From Pseudomonas syringae pv. cilantro (lineage in GTDB: Bacteria > Pseudomonadota > Gammaproteobacteria > Pseudomonadales > Pseudomonadaceae): 59,192 bases of DNA. The stretch spans positions 138,208-197,399 of the forward strand of contig NZ_LGLN01000077.1 in assembly GCF_001293775.1 (NCBI RefSeq). The letters run 5' to 3'. The notes beneath the pieces were generated by a model. The model saw only the letters and a program-made list of their open reading frames with translations, had not been told where the DNA came from and made no database searches. Positions 1 to 7,958 of this stretch are shown in pieces (the first letter of the stretch is position 1; every line of letters begins with the position of its first letter). Position numbers and translations under genes: made by a program.

Positions 1-453
1 AAACGGGAACAGACCCTAGCGATGATCGCCGAGCACTTCAACGCGCTGTTTCAGGTGGTGCGTTGGGGGGCTGCTATTTATCTGTGTTATCTGGCGTGGC
101 AGTTCTGGTTCGCAGATCACCAGACCATAGAGGTGGGCAAACCGGCGAAGAGAAAGGAATTATTGTCAGCGGCCGCATCCGGACTGACCATTACATTGGG
201 CAACCCCAAGACCATCGCCTTTTATCTGGCACTTTTACCCTTGGTCATCAGTCTGGAAACGGTCTCTTTGCAGACTTGGGGAATGGTTTTGGTGCCGCTG
301 ACTGTCATCGTGTTACTTGCCGTGGGTGCAGTGTTCATCTTTGCTTCTTTGCGCATCAGGCATTTGTTGTCGAGTGAGCGTGCGCAAAGAAAACTGTTTC
401 GCGGTGCGGCGGCGATCATGGTCGCGGCGGCAGCTTCCATGCTGGTTCGCTGA
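1..453 (+). CDS. LysE/RhtB-family exporter, 3' part
   Basis: Hydrophobic C-terminal part of an inner-membrane amino-acid/metabolite exporter. The frame is open from the first base of the window, so the gene begins upstream and only about 150 residues are visible; the ATG at 22 is internal. The motif around the Gly-Asn-Pro-Lys stretch (near 200) followed by a long hydrophobic segment is typical of LysE/RhtB proteins. The end of the protein carries two further predicted membrane segments. The substrate cannot be inferred. The stop is at 451-453 and the convergent MFS gene ends 52 bases further on. Confidence 0.75.
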   Translation, partial: KREQTLAMIAEHFNALFQVVRWGAAIYLCYLAWQFWFADHQTIEVGKPAKRKELLSAAASGLTITLGNPKTIAFYLALLPLVISLETVSLQTWGMVLVPLTVIVLLAVGAVFIFASLRIRHLLSSERAQRKLFRGAAAIMVAAAASMLVR

Positions 454-505
454 GCAGCCAAAGAGGCGGATGAGACCTTCAGTGGCCTCATCCTGTTGCT
501 GTAAG

Positions 506-1927
506 TTACAGCTCTTTCTTTAGATGCTTCTCGATCTGTTCAAGCGACTTGCCTTTGGTTTCCGGCAGGCACAAGAACACGAAGATCAGTGAGCCAACGT
601 TGATAGCGGCGAAGATGAAGAACGTCGGGTTGCCGATGGTATCGACTGCAATCGGGAAGGTGAACGCCACCGATGCGTTGAACAACCACTGCATCGACAC
701 GGCGGTCCCGGTCAGCAATCCGCGTACTTGCATCGGAAACAGCTCCGACATCAGCAGCCAGTACACCGGCGATATGCACATCTGCATGAACAGCAGGAAC
801 ACCAGAATGCAGGCCAGGGCGGTGTAGCTCTGGGTCAGATTCTGCGGCATGAACTGCAGCACGCAACCAAGCGCTGCCTGCATCAGAATCACGATCACCA
901 GGCCGGTCATCAGCAAATGCCGACGCCCGTAACGGCCAATGGCCCAGATACCCAGCAGGGTCGCGATGACCGACACTACGCCGTTGCCGATGGTGGCGGT
1001 CAGCGCAGCGTTGGTGCCCATGCCGGTGCTTTTGAGGATGATCGGCGTGTAATACATGAACGCGTTCACGCCCGTGAGCTGCGCGGTAAAGCCCAGACCG
1101 ATGCCGATCAGCAACAACTTGATGACCCAGCGCTGGCGTAGCAAATCCTTCGCCTTCGGACGATTGCGAGCCTGTTCGTCCTGAGCTTTCATCTCGTCGA
1201 CTTCACGCTGCGCGTCGTCCTTGTTGGTGCGCAGTTGCTCCAGCACATCCTGCGCCTCGTCGAAACGTCCTTTGGACGCTAACCAGCGTGGCGAAGGCGG
1301 TACGAAGAAGGTGCCGATCAGCAGCAACACGCCAGGCACCATCGCGATGGCCAGCATGTAGCGCCAGATTCCCGGTGTGTGCAACAAGGCAGCCATGACC
1401 GCGCTGAGCACGTAGGCAAGCAGCTGGCCACTGACGATCATCAGCTCGTTACGGCTCACCAGCCGCGCTCGACGCGACGGCCCGGCGATCTCTGCGATGA
1501 ACACCGGCACCGTCGCCGAGCCGCCGCCCACTGCGATACCCAGCAGGAAGCGCGCAGCGACCATGAACGGAATGGAGGGCGCAATGGCCGTGCCCAGCGC
1601 ACCGACGATGAACAATACCGAGAGCAGACGCAGGGTCAGACGTCGCCCGAACCGGTCGGAGATGTAGCCGCTGGCCAGCGAGCCGAAAGCTGCACCGACG
1701 ATCAGTGAGGCTGTGATCATCCCTTCGCTGTAGGCATTCAGCCCCAGCCCGCCCTGATCGGCAGGCAGGGTCATGAAGGGCAGTGCGCCCGCGATAATCC
1801 CGGTGTCATAACCGAACGCGAGTGCGCCCATGGTCGCCACAAGTACGGATATAAAGATGAGTCGATTCGCTGAAACAGTTTGCCGGCCTTGTTGGCCAGC
1901 CGCTGATGGGGTGCTACTTGAAGACAT
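506..1927 (-). CDS. MFS sugar-porter family transporter
   Basis: A 473-residue inner-membrane symporter of the major facilitator superfamily, sugar-porter branch, with about 12 hydrophobic segments. Diagnostic motifs are the FGYDTGIIAGA segment in helix 1, DRFGRR in the loop between helices 2 and 3, the PPSPRWL version of the PESPRWL motif before the central loop, GRYGRR in the second half, and PETKGKSLEQIE at the C-terminus. The charged central loop (about residues 220-260) is normal for the family. It is transcribed divergently from hmp. The sugar is unknown; xylose, galactose and inositol carriers share these motifs. Confidence 0.88.
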   Translation of the reverse strand: MSSSSTPSAAGQQGRQTVSANRLIFISVLVATMGALAFGYDTGIIAGALPFMTLPADQGGLGLNAYSEGMITASLIVGAAFGSLASGYISDRFGRRLTLRLLSVLFIVGALGTAIAPSIPFMVAARFLLGIAVGGGSATVPVFIAEIAGPSRRARLVSRNELMIVSGQLLAYVLSAVMAALLHTPGIWRYMLAIAMVPGVLLLIGTFFVPPSPRWLASKGRFDEAQDVLEQLRTNKDDAQREVDEMKAQDEQARNRPKAKDLLRQRWVIKLLLIGIGLGFTAQLTGVNAFMYYTPIILKSTGMGTNAALTATIGNGVVSVIATLLGIWAIGRYGRRHLLMTGLVIVILMQAALGCVLQFMPQNLTQSYTALACILVFLLFMQMCISPVYWLLMSELFPMQVRGLLTGTAVSMQWLFNASVAFTFPIAVDTIGNPTFFIFAAINVGSLIFVFLCLPETKGKSLEQIEKHLKKEL

Positions 1928-2096
1928 GAATCTGAAGTCCTTCGCTTGAAACCAGCGTCGTGCCAGTACATAGATGTGAGGCTTAGGGCGATGTCAGCCG
2001 CGCTAGTTCCCTGCGACCGGGGGCGGAAGTGGAATTATCCGGCAGTTTTGTGCTGAGTCCGGATGGCGAATGATCCCGCCTGGCTGATGTGGTCGT

Positions 2097-2126
2097 AATG
2101 ACTCGAATGCTGGAATTCGAGTCATT
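2097..2126. promoter_or_regulatory. 11-bp inverted repeat, candidate activator site for hmp
   Basis: AATGACTCGAA (2097-2107) and TTCGAGTCATT (2116-2126) form a perfect 11-bp inverted repeat with an 8-base centre, about 60-90 bases upstream of the sigma-54 promoter of hmp. More GACT/AGTC half-motifs follow at 2128-2147. Position and symmetry fit an enhancer-type site for a NorR-like (FhpR) nitric-oxide-responsive activator. This is an inference; the regulator gene is not in the window. Confidence 0.5.
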
Positions 2127-2186
2127 ATGACTGAGTCTTTTTGACTGTTATGAATTATTAGTCTTTGTTTTATAAGATTTTTTATC

Positions 2187-2202
2187 TGGCATGCGCGTTG
2201 CT
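2187..2202 (+). promoter_or_regulatory. Sigma-54 (-24/-12) promoter of hmp
   Basis: TGGCATGCGCGTTGCT has the invariant GG and GC elements exactly 10 bases apart, the sigma-54 spacing. It lies 40 bases before the hmp start codon. RpoN control of flavohaemoglobin through a NorR/FhpR activator is known in Pseudomonas. Confidence 0.75.
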
Positions 2203-2241
2203 ATGCCTCCAGCAGTGAAATCATCATTTCTGGAGTAGACC

Positions 2242-3426
2242 ATGCTGACCGCAGCTGAACACGCCATTATCAAAGCGACGGTGCCTGTGCTTGAAACGGG
2301 GGGCGAGGCGCTGACCACGCATTTTTACCGGATCATGCTCATTGATTATCCGGAAGTACGTCCGTTGTTCAATCAGGCGAATCAGGCAAATGGCGCGCAG
2401 CCGCGAGCGCTGGCCAATGCGGTCCTGATGTACGCGCGCAACATCGATCGTCTGGAAAATCTCGGCCCGCTGGCCTCTCAGATCGTCAATAAACACGTCG
2501 CGCTGCAAATTCTTCTTGAGCACTACCCGATTGTCGGCAGTTGCTTGTTGCGGGCCATCCGTGAGGTGTTGGGTAAGGAGATTGCGACTGATGAGGTGAT
2601 CAATGCCTGGGCTGCGGCCTATCAGCAACTGGCGGACATTCTGATCAACGCTGAGCGCGACGCCTACGACAGCATCGAGGCTGCGCCGGGCGGCTGGCGA
2701 GGCGGGCGTCTGTTTCGGGTGGTGCGCAAGGTTGAGGAAAGCGCTGAAATCACCTCGTTCTATCTGGAGCCTGTCGACGGCCAGCCAGTCATTGCGCACA
2801 AGGCCGGTCAGTACATCGGGCTGAAGCTGGAAACCCCTGACGGGGAAATTCGCAGAAATTACTCGCTGTCTGCGCCTGCCAACGGGACGAGCTACCGCAT
2901 CAGCGTCAAGCGTCAGCCAGGCGGCGTCGCCTCTGCTTATATGCATGATCAGGTCTCGGTGGGCTCTATCGTCGAACTGTTCCCGCCTTCCGGTGAATTC
3001 ACCCTGATCGAGGGGAAAAAACCACTGGTCCTGATCAGCGGTGGTGTGGGGATCACAGCGACGCTGGCCATGGCTGAAACAGCTTTGGAACAGGGTGACC
3101 GGCCCGTGGTGTTCATCCACTACGCCCGCAATGCCAGCGTGCAGGCGTTTCAGAACACACTGGATGAATGGCACGCGCGTTATCCGCAATTTGCCGCGCA
3201 TGTGATCTACAGCGAAGCAGCCGTCGGTGCACCGGCGCCGGTTGTGGCAGGGCGTCCATCGGTTGAGCACCTGCAACAATGGCTGCCGGTTGACCGTAAT
3301 GTCGAAGCTTACTTTTTGGGGCCAAAACCGTTCATGGCGTTCATGAAGCGTGCGCTTGATGATCTGGGTGTACCCAAGGATCAGAGTCACTATGAGTTCT
3401 TTGGTCCGACGGAGGCGCTGGGCTGA
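2242..3426 (+). CDS. hmp: Flavohaemoglobin, nitric oxide dioxygenase
   Basis: A 394-residue cytoplasmic enzyme that converts nitric oxide to nitrate using NAD(P)H and oxygen, protecting against nitrosative stress, including that imposed by plant hosts. It has an N-terminal globin domain (about residues 1-140, opening MLTAAEHAIIKATVPVL), an FAD-binding domain with the RNYSLS motif (about residue 210) and an NAD-binding domain with the glycine-rich GGVGITATLAM segment (about 270). The C-terminus HYEFFGP is typical of Hmp. Length matches the family (about 395). The start follows TGGAG at 2231. A sigma-54 promoter and inverted repeat upstream suggest NO-responsive activation. Confidence 0.95.
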   Translation: MLTAAEHAIIKATVPVLETGGEALTTHFYRIMLIDYPEVRPLFNQANQANGAQPRALANAVLMYARNIDRLENLGPLASQIVNKHVALQILLEHYPIVGSCLLRAIREVLGKEIATDEVINAWAAAYQQLADILINAERDAYDSIEAAPGGWRGGRLFRVVRKVEESAEITSFYLEPVDGQPVIAHKAGQYIGLKLETPDGEIRRNYSLSAPANGTSYRISVKRQPGGVASAYMHDQVSVGSIVELFPPSGEFTLIEGKKPLVLISGGVGITATLAMAETALEQGDRPVVFIHYARNASVQAFQNTLDEWHARYPQFAAHVIYSEAAVGAPAPVVAGRPSVEHLQQWLPVDRNVEAYFLGPKPFMAFMKRALDDLGVPKDQSHYEFFGPTEALG

Positions 3427-3636
3427 GTGCTCGTCGTTGAACGGTTTAAAGTGCTGCGGGCGGCAGTCTGCAGCACATCCCCAGGTTTAGCGGCGATCCA
3501 GCAGCTGCAGCGACACAAGCCCGTGAAGCCCTGAGTTTTTTCAGGACGTTCATCGAATGGCATTCATTTCAGGGCACTCCCCGGCAGCAGGGCAGTCTTT
3601 TTCTTAGACTCTCACTCATGACCAGCGGAGCCCTAC

Positions 3637-4263
3637 ATGATCACTGTTCACCACCTCAACAACTCTCGTTCGCAGCGCATTCTCTGGCTTCTTGAAGAAC
3701 TCGACATTCCCTACGAGATCAAGCGTTACCAGCGCGATCCGCAAACCAACCTTGCGCCACCCGAACTCAAAGCCATCCATCCACTGGGCAAATCGCCGGT
3801 CATCGAAGACGGCCCTCACGTGCTGATCGAGTCCGGCGCCATTGTCGACTATTTGATTCGCCGCCACGGCGAAGGCCGCCTGCAACCGGATCCGGCCAGT
3901 GCTACCTATGATGAATACGTGCAATGGCTGCACTTCGCCGAAGGCTCGGTCATCCTGCCACTGATGCTCAACCTGTATGTCGGACGCCTGGGTGACGCTG
4001 GCGCGCCGCTGCATCCGCGTATCGAATCCGAGCTGGCGAACTACCTGGGTTACTTGAACGAAGCCTTGGGGCTGACGCCCTACCTGCTCGGAGAAGAACT
4101 GAGTGGCGCGGATATCCAGATGAGCTTTATCGGCGAATTTGCCAAGGCTCAGGGAATGCTCCAGCCTTACCCGAGCCTTGCCGCCTGGGTACAAAGACTT
4201 CAGGCCAGACCCGCGTATCGCAAGGCGCTGGAGCAGGGTGGCGAGTATTCGTTCGCCAATTAA
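3637..4263 (+). CDS. Glutathione S-transferase family protein
   Basis: A 208-residue cytosolic protein with the GST two-domain plan: a thioredoxin-like N-terminal domain (residues 1-80, with NNSRSQRILWLLEEL carrying the probable catalytic serine, a cis-proline in GKSPVI and the ESGAIVDYL glutathione-binding segment) and an all-helical C-terminal domain. It would conjugate or reduce electrophiles with glutathione; the substrate is unknown. A GST gene in this position is common next to the P. syringae conserved effector locus. The start is preceded by a GGAG (3625-3628). Confidence 0.9.
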   Translation: MITVHHLNNSRSQRILWLLEELDIPYEIKRYQRDPQTNLAPPELKAIHPLGKSPVIEDGPHVLIESGAIVDYLIRRHGEGRLQPDPASATYDEYVQWLHFAEGSVILPLMLNLYVGRLGDAGAPLHPRIESELANYLGYLNEALGLTPYLLGEELSGADIQMSFIGEFAKAQGMLQPYPSLAAWVQRLQARPAYRKALEQGGEYSFAN

Positions 4264-4631
4264 ACTGGCGAGGCTTTGATCAAGGCTGCCAAGGGGTTTG
4301 GTACCTGAGGCTTGCAGTCAGGTCAGGCTTGGGGGATGTTTTTCTCTTGTTGCCTGACCTTACAGTTCATCAATCGAGGTGGCGGGTTTTTTGGTCCGCT
4401 TCGCAGCCCATCGCAGCCGTCGTAACCTCCTGAAGCTAAGCCCTCCGGGCAGAAGCGAGTGACTTCGTACACGTGATCATTTATACCTGCGGCTGACGTC
4501 ATTGAGGTGGCTGTTGTGCTCGGTATGCAGACGCTTTTCAGCGTACTGCCAATAGCTGAAGGTTTGCGCATTTTCTTGCGAGTGCCCTGCATCGCCATTG
4601 GAGCTCGATCCTTCCAGCTAAAGGTCATCAG
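4264..4631. other. Intergenic gap without recognised gene
   Basis: About 370 bases between the GST and acetyltransferase genes. A minus-strand open frame spans most of it, but its product resembles nothing recognised and has no good ribosome binding site. No convincing promoter, repeat or RNA gene is visible. Confidence 0.4.
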
Positions 4632-5078
4632 ATGAAGAACGTTGAGATCCGCAAAGTCACTGATCTGCCACCGCGGATTCTGATACTGGAAAAAGAGGCT
4701 GCGGCAGAGGGTTTCAGGTTTCTTTCGCGACTGATTGACGAGTGGGAGTCCGGGAAAAACCGGTTCGATGCGAAAGGTGAATGCCTGATGGCCGCGTTTC
4801 TGAACGGATGTCTGGTGGGTATCGGCGGTCTTTCACGCGATCCGTTTGCGGAGGGTGAGGTGGGTAGGTTACGCAGGCTTTATGTGGCCAGCGCCTTCAG
4901 AGGGCAGGATATTGGAAAGGCTCTGGTCAAACATTTGGTTAAGCACGCGGCTGAACAATTTCGTGTCGTGCGGCTTTTCACTGATACTGCAAGTGGAGCC
5001 CGGTTCTATCTGGGCTGCGGCTTTGAGCCTGCGAACGATGAGCACGCAACTCACGTCAGGTTTCTCGACGGTGGTTGA
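4632..5078 (+). CDS. GNAT-family N-acetyltransferase
   Basis: A 148-residue GCN5-related acetyltransferase. The acetyl-CoA motif is clear: RLRRLYVASAFRGQDIGKAL (residues about 77-96) provides beta-4 and the pyrophosphate-binding R-x-x-x-x-G-K/x-A loop. GARFYLGCGFEP near the end is the usual GNAT C-terminal strand and helix. The substrate is unknown. The gene is monocistronic and precedes the convergent DUF2986-like small gene. Confidence 0.82.
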   Translation: MKNVEIRKVTDLPPRILILEKEAAAEGFRFLSRLIDEWESGKNRFDAKGECLMAAFLNGCLVGIGGLSRDPFAEGEVGRLRRLYVASAFRGQDIGKALVKHLVKHAAEQFRVVRLFTDTASGARFYLGCGFEPANDEHATHVRFLDGG

Positions 5079-5143
5079 GGCCACGGGCTATTTTGCGTCG
5101 GCAGACGCGGGTCATACTCGTTAAAGACTTCGATAGCGCGCTA

Positions 5144-5305
5144 TCAGTTTTCTGTACAAACTACCGGGTCTTGTCCGGATTCCGCCGCCTGCTTCACCCG
5201 ATCAGCCTTGCTCACATACTTTGATTTGCTCGCCGGTGCCAGTTTGGCGCTGGCTTTTTTAGCGTGAGCTTTTAACAACTGCTGTATTTTTTTGCGGCGA
5301 TTCAT
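5144..5305 (-). CDS. DUF2986-like small basic protein
   Basis: A 53-residue open frame starting MNRRKKIQQLLK and rich in Lys and Ala, with the motif SKSKYVSKADR in the middle. This matches the pattern remembered for the DUF2986 family (MNRRKKI...KAKKANAKL...KxKYISKAER), short proteins of unknown function in gamma-proteobacteria. Only a weak GAG lies upstream of the start. The function is unknown. Convergent with the acetyltransferase. Confidence 0.65.
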   Translation of the reverse strand: MNRRKKIQQLLKAHAKKASAKLAPASKSKYVSKADRVKQAAESGQDPVVCTEN

Positions 5306-5496
5306 AGTTGGCTACTCGGCTTGCAGTTTTCGCGATGATATCAGCTTGAATATCGTCCAGTCGCCCATGCGGCCTCTCATTCCGATGCTGGCACGAGACT
5401 CAAACGCCCGACCACTTCTCGTTTCCATGCCCTTCGGCCAGAATCAAAAGCAGACTTGTTCATAACGATGAGCCACTGCATGGGAAAACACTTCTG

Positions 5497-5535
5497 GACG
5501 CTCTGCGTCCGATCTTGAATGCGGCGCAGAGCGTC
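5497..5535. repeat. REP-like inverted repeat
   Basis: GACGCTCTGCG (5497-5507) and CGCAGAGCGTC (5525-5535) are perfect 11-bp inverted copies around a 17-base centre. Paired GACGCTCTGCG/CGCAGAGCGTC palindromes of this kind are scattered extragenically in Pseudomonas chromosomes. It lies downstream of the decayed sensor kinase. The rest of the gap at 5306-5647 holds nothing recognised. Confidence 0.55.
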
Positions 5536-5647
5536 ACGAAATGAATATCCGCTGACCTCGGAGCACAGGCACGAAAGTCAGAGCAGTTTCCGTCCTGTTT
5601 TTCAGGCTTGTCAGGACTTGTTTCCGGCAATGGTGACAACGGCAATA

Positions 5648-6325
5648 TCACCAGAAACTCACTGCCCAGCCGTTACCCTGACTGGCGGCCGTGACCTTGC
5701 CGCCATGTGCCTCGATCAGTTCGCGAACCACGGTCAGGCCGATCCCCAGGCCGTTGCCATTGAAGCCGATGGCGTGTTCGTCCTGAACATAGGGATTGAA
5801 GATGAACGGCAGTAAGCTGGGCGAAATGCCGATGCCATCGTCGGAAATACGTATTTCCAAAACGTCCGAATCAATGCTGGCCGACAGTGTGATGGTCCCT
5901 TCGACCAGTTGCGAGATATGCCGCACCTGACTCTCGATCAGCTCCCGCACCCGCGGCAGTTGGTCGCTTGGCAGCCGGACCATTCGTTCGGCAATCAGGC
6001 TGATCGGGGTCAACGGGTTGCGCAGTTCGTGGGCGACCACGGCAAGGACGCTTTTCTGCTGGATCAGTGCCTGCCCGGCGCTGGCCTGCAGGCCATGGGC
6101 GCTCAGCCGAGTGGTCTCGTCCAGGATCAGTTGCACGATCTCGTCGATGGACAGGTCCGGGGCGCGGTTGTCGATCAGGCCGACCTGACCTTGCTGGATC
6201 AGGCTGGCGAGGGCGGTGTTCTGAAAGTGATTGGGGCGTTGCTCGAACACCGCGATCACGCCGGTTTCACCGTTGCGCACACTTTCTGCAAGAAAGCTCT
6301 GGCTGCCTGCCGGAGAGTACGAACG
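5648..6325 (-). pseudogene. Sensor histidine kinase remnant
   Basis: Remnant of a two-component sensor kinase. The frame from GTG at 6280 gives 210 residues and is open a little further upstream, to an in-frame TAG next to 6325. It keeps the dimerisation/phosphoacceptor helix (VVAHELRNPLTP, His84) and the ATPase G1 and G2 motifs (DDGIGI, then NGLGIGL). The text jumps from HISQLVE straight to GTITLSAS at about 5899. The roughly 60-80 residues holding the second dimerisation helix and the N-box, which binds Mg-ATP, are therefore absent. The sensory N-terminus is also gone. It cannot be an active kinase; an in-frame internal deletion plus 5' truncation is the simplest reading. Confidence 0.72.
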
Positions 6326-6635
6326 CTATCGATTAGGTTCGCGGCGTGGAGTCATGGGAGCGTATACGGTGCCACTACGTTTCACTGTAAAACAGGGTGA
6401 GCTGAATTATCTGGGCGAGCTGGTTTATGGCTGCTCTCTGAATGCCCGGCCCGCTGCGCTCTATGGCGCAATGAATTGCGGGCTCCTGGCGCTGGGTAAG
6501 TGCTCCGTATCTGATCCGTCTGTGAGCATTTGTATGGTGGACCGACGAGAACAAGCTGTCAGAAGTTTTCTGAAGAAAAATCCCGAGTACTCGACGATGC
6601 CTGTTCGTTCGTCGGTGATGGTTGGCCGCCAGGAA
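6300..6635 (+). pseudogene. 3' fragment of an unknown gene
   Basis: On the plus strand, about 100 residues read like real protein: YTVPLRFTVKQGELNYLGEL at about 6363-6422, then GCSLNARPAALYG, a SICMVDRREQAVRSFLKKNPEY segment, ending near 6635. The frame then runs on, without its own stop, antisense through the bestrophin gene and, upstream, antisense through the kinase remnant. It therefore looks like a gene that has lost both ends. The FTVKxGE-x-YLGEL pattern recalls small Pseudomonas exported proteins, but no family is assigned. Confidence 0.4.
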
Positions 6636-7583
6636 TCAAACGGCCAGTCGATGCATCTGCCACGCAGTCCCTTCCGGGCCTTGCGAGTCAATGACCAGCC
6701 TGTGCTTTTCCGGCGCATCGAGCATCGAGCGCAGGTTCTTTTCGATGGTGTTGCACAGGTCTTCCATGCGGATCCGGTGCTGGCTGTTGCCGAAAGGCGC
6801 CTGCAAGTCGGTGCCGATTCGGTCCATCGCCAGCAGCATGCAGCCGACCACGGTCGATATCGCCGGGGTGAACCAGCCCAGGGTGGTGACCATGCTCAGC
6901 GGCATGATGATGCAGAACAGGGTACTGAACAGCCTCGGGAAATACACGTAAGGGTAGGGCAGCGGAGTGTTGGCGATTCGCTCCATGCCGCCCTGGCAGT
7001 TGGACAGCTCGACCATGGTCGATTCCAGCCGGGCGAGACGGATGCTATCGATTCGCCCTGCGGCAAACTCTTGCGCAATGATGGCGGCGGAGCCGTTCAA
7101 AATGTCATTGGGAAAGTTGTTGCTTTGCGACGCTTGCCGGATCTCTGTTGGCGACAGCAGGCCATCGAGCTGCGCCGTGCCGACGTTGCCTTTCAGATGC
7201 GCGCGCAGAGCCCGTAAATAGGCCACGTGACGCTTGAACAGCACGGCCTTGATCGGGTTATCGCCGTCCTCACGCTCATTTTCGATCAGCGTCAATACCT
7301 GACGGCCGAAGCTGCGCGAACTGTTGACCATTGCGCCCCACAAGGTGCGGGCTTCCCACCAGCGATTGTAGGCGCTCGAGTTGCGAAAGCTGATCAGCAC
7401 GATAAGCGCCGAACACAGCAGGGTCAGTGGCATCAGCGGAAGATCTATAAAACCCGTGCTTTGTATCAGCATGAAGTCGAGGGTCACGGCCACGTCCCAG
7501 AGCAATAGCCAGAACAACGACCAGCCAACGTAAGTAACCGTTCTGCTGATGCACCGCCATTTCTTTTCAAAAGGACCAGGCAT
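6636..7583 (-). CDS. Bestrophin-family membrane protein
   Basis: A 315-residue protein of the bestrophin/UPF0187 family, predicted to form a pentameric anion or cation channel in the inner membrane. Family marks are the N-terminal VTYVGWSLFWLLLWDVAV helix, the LISFRNSSAYNRWWEARTLWGAMVNSSRSF block (residues about 64-93), which is the most conserved part of bacterial bestrophins, and the PLPYPYVYFPRLF segment (about 210) before two more hydrophobic helices. It appears intact. It lies at the border of the conserved effector locus and has no visible link to type III secretion. Confidence 0.85.
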   Translation of the reverse strand: MPGPFEKKWRCISRTVTYVGWSLFWLLLWDVAVTLDFMLIQSTGFIDLPLMPLTLLCSALIVLISFRNSSAYNRWWEARTLWGAMVNSSRSFGRQVLTLIENEREDGDNPIKAVLFKRHVAYLRALRAHLKGNVGTAQLDGLLSPTEIRQASQSNNFPNDILNGSAAIIAQEFAAGRIDSIRLARLESTMVELSNCQGGMERIANTPLPYPYVYFPRLFSTLFCIIMPLSMVTTLGWFTPAISTVVGCMLLAMDRIGTDLQAPFGNSQHRIRMEDLCNTIEKNLRSMLDAPEKHRLVIDSQGPEGTAWQMHRLAV

Positions 7584-7769
7584 TGCGGCACTCCTTTGCG
7601 GGTTGGGGAAAGAGTGGCGCAGTCATTAAACACGCCACGCTGCAAACTTACTGATCCAAACTTAACGCTCGCTTAATTCTCCCAGGTTTTGAACTAACAC
7701 TCTGAAGTAAGGCGCTTGCCATGGTTTTATTACAGTTGTGCCATCTCCCTGCTGTAAAAGCCAAAAAAA
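7584..7769. other. Gap before the conserved effector locus
   Basis: Short intergenic stretch between the divergent bestrophin and hopAA1 genes. An AT-containing segment around 7640-7740 may hold the bestrophin promoter, but no clear box is visible. Confidence 0.3.
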
Positions 7770-7798
7770 GGAACCCGTAACGGTGTCGCGACCACTCA
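7770..7798 (+). promoter_or_regulatory. hrp box of hopAA1
   Basis: GGAACC (7770-7775), 16 bases, then CCACTCA (7792-7798): a perfect match to the HrpL promoter consensus, 160 bases before the hopAA1 start codon. Confidence 0.9.
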
Positions 7799-7958
7799 GC
7801 CTTGTCGGTCCTGTTCACTGACGGGCATCCGGACGTTCGCAATCCCCATCGCTATTGGATCGACGCCTCATTGCTTTGCCTGTATGCAAGCAAGTCGTCC
7901 GGTTAAGCCCATCTCAGCGCGTTGCTATCAAACATCCGCACACAGAGAGGGAATTTCC

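Noticed and set aside
2224..3390. A 388-codon minus-strand open frame
   Set aside because: It is antisense to hmp, which matches its family from end to end.
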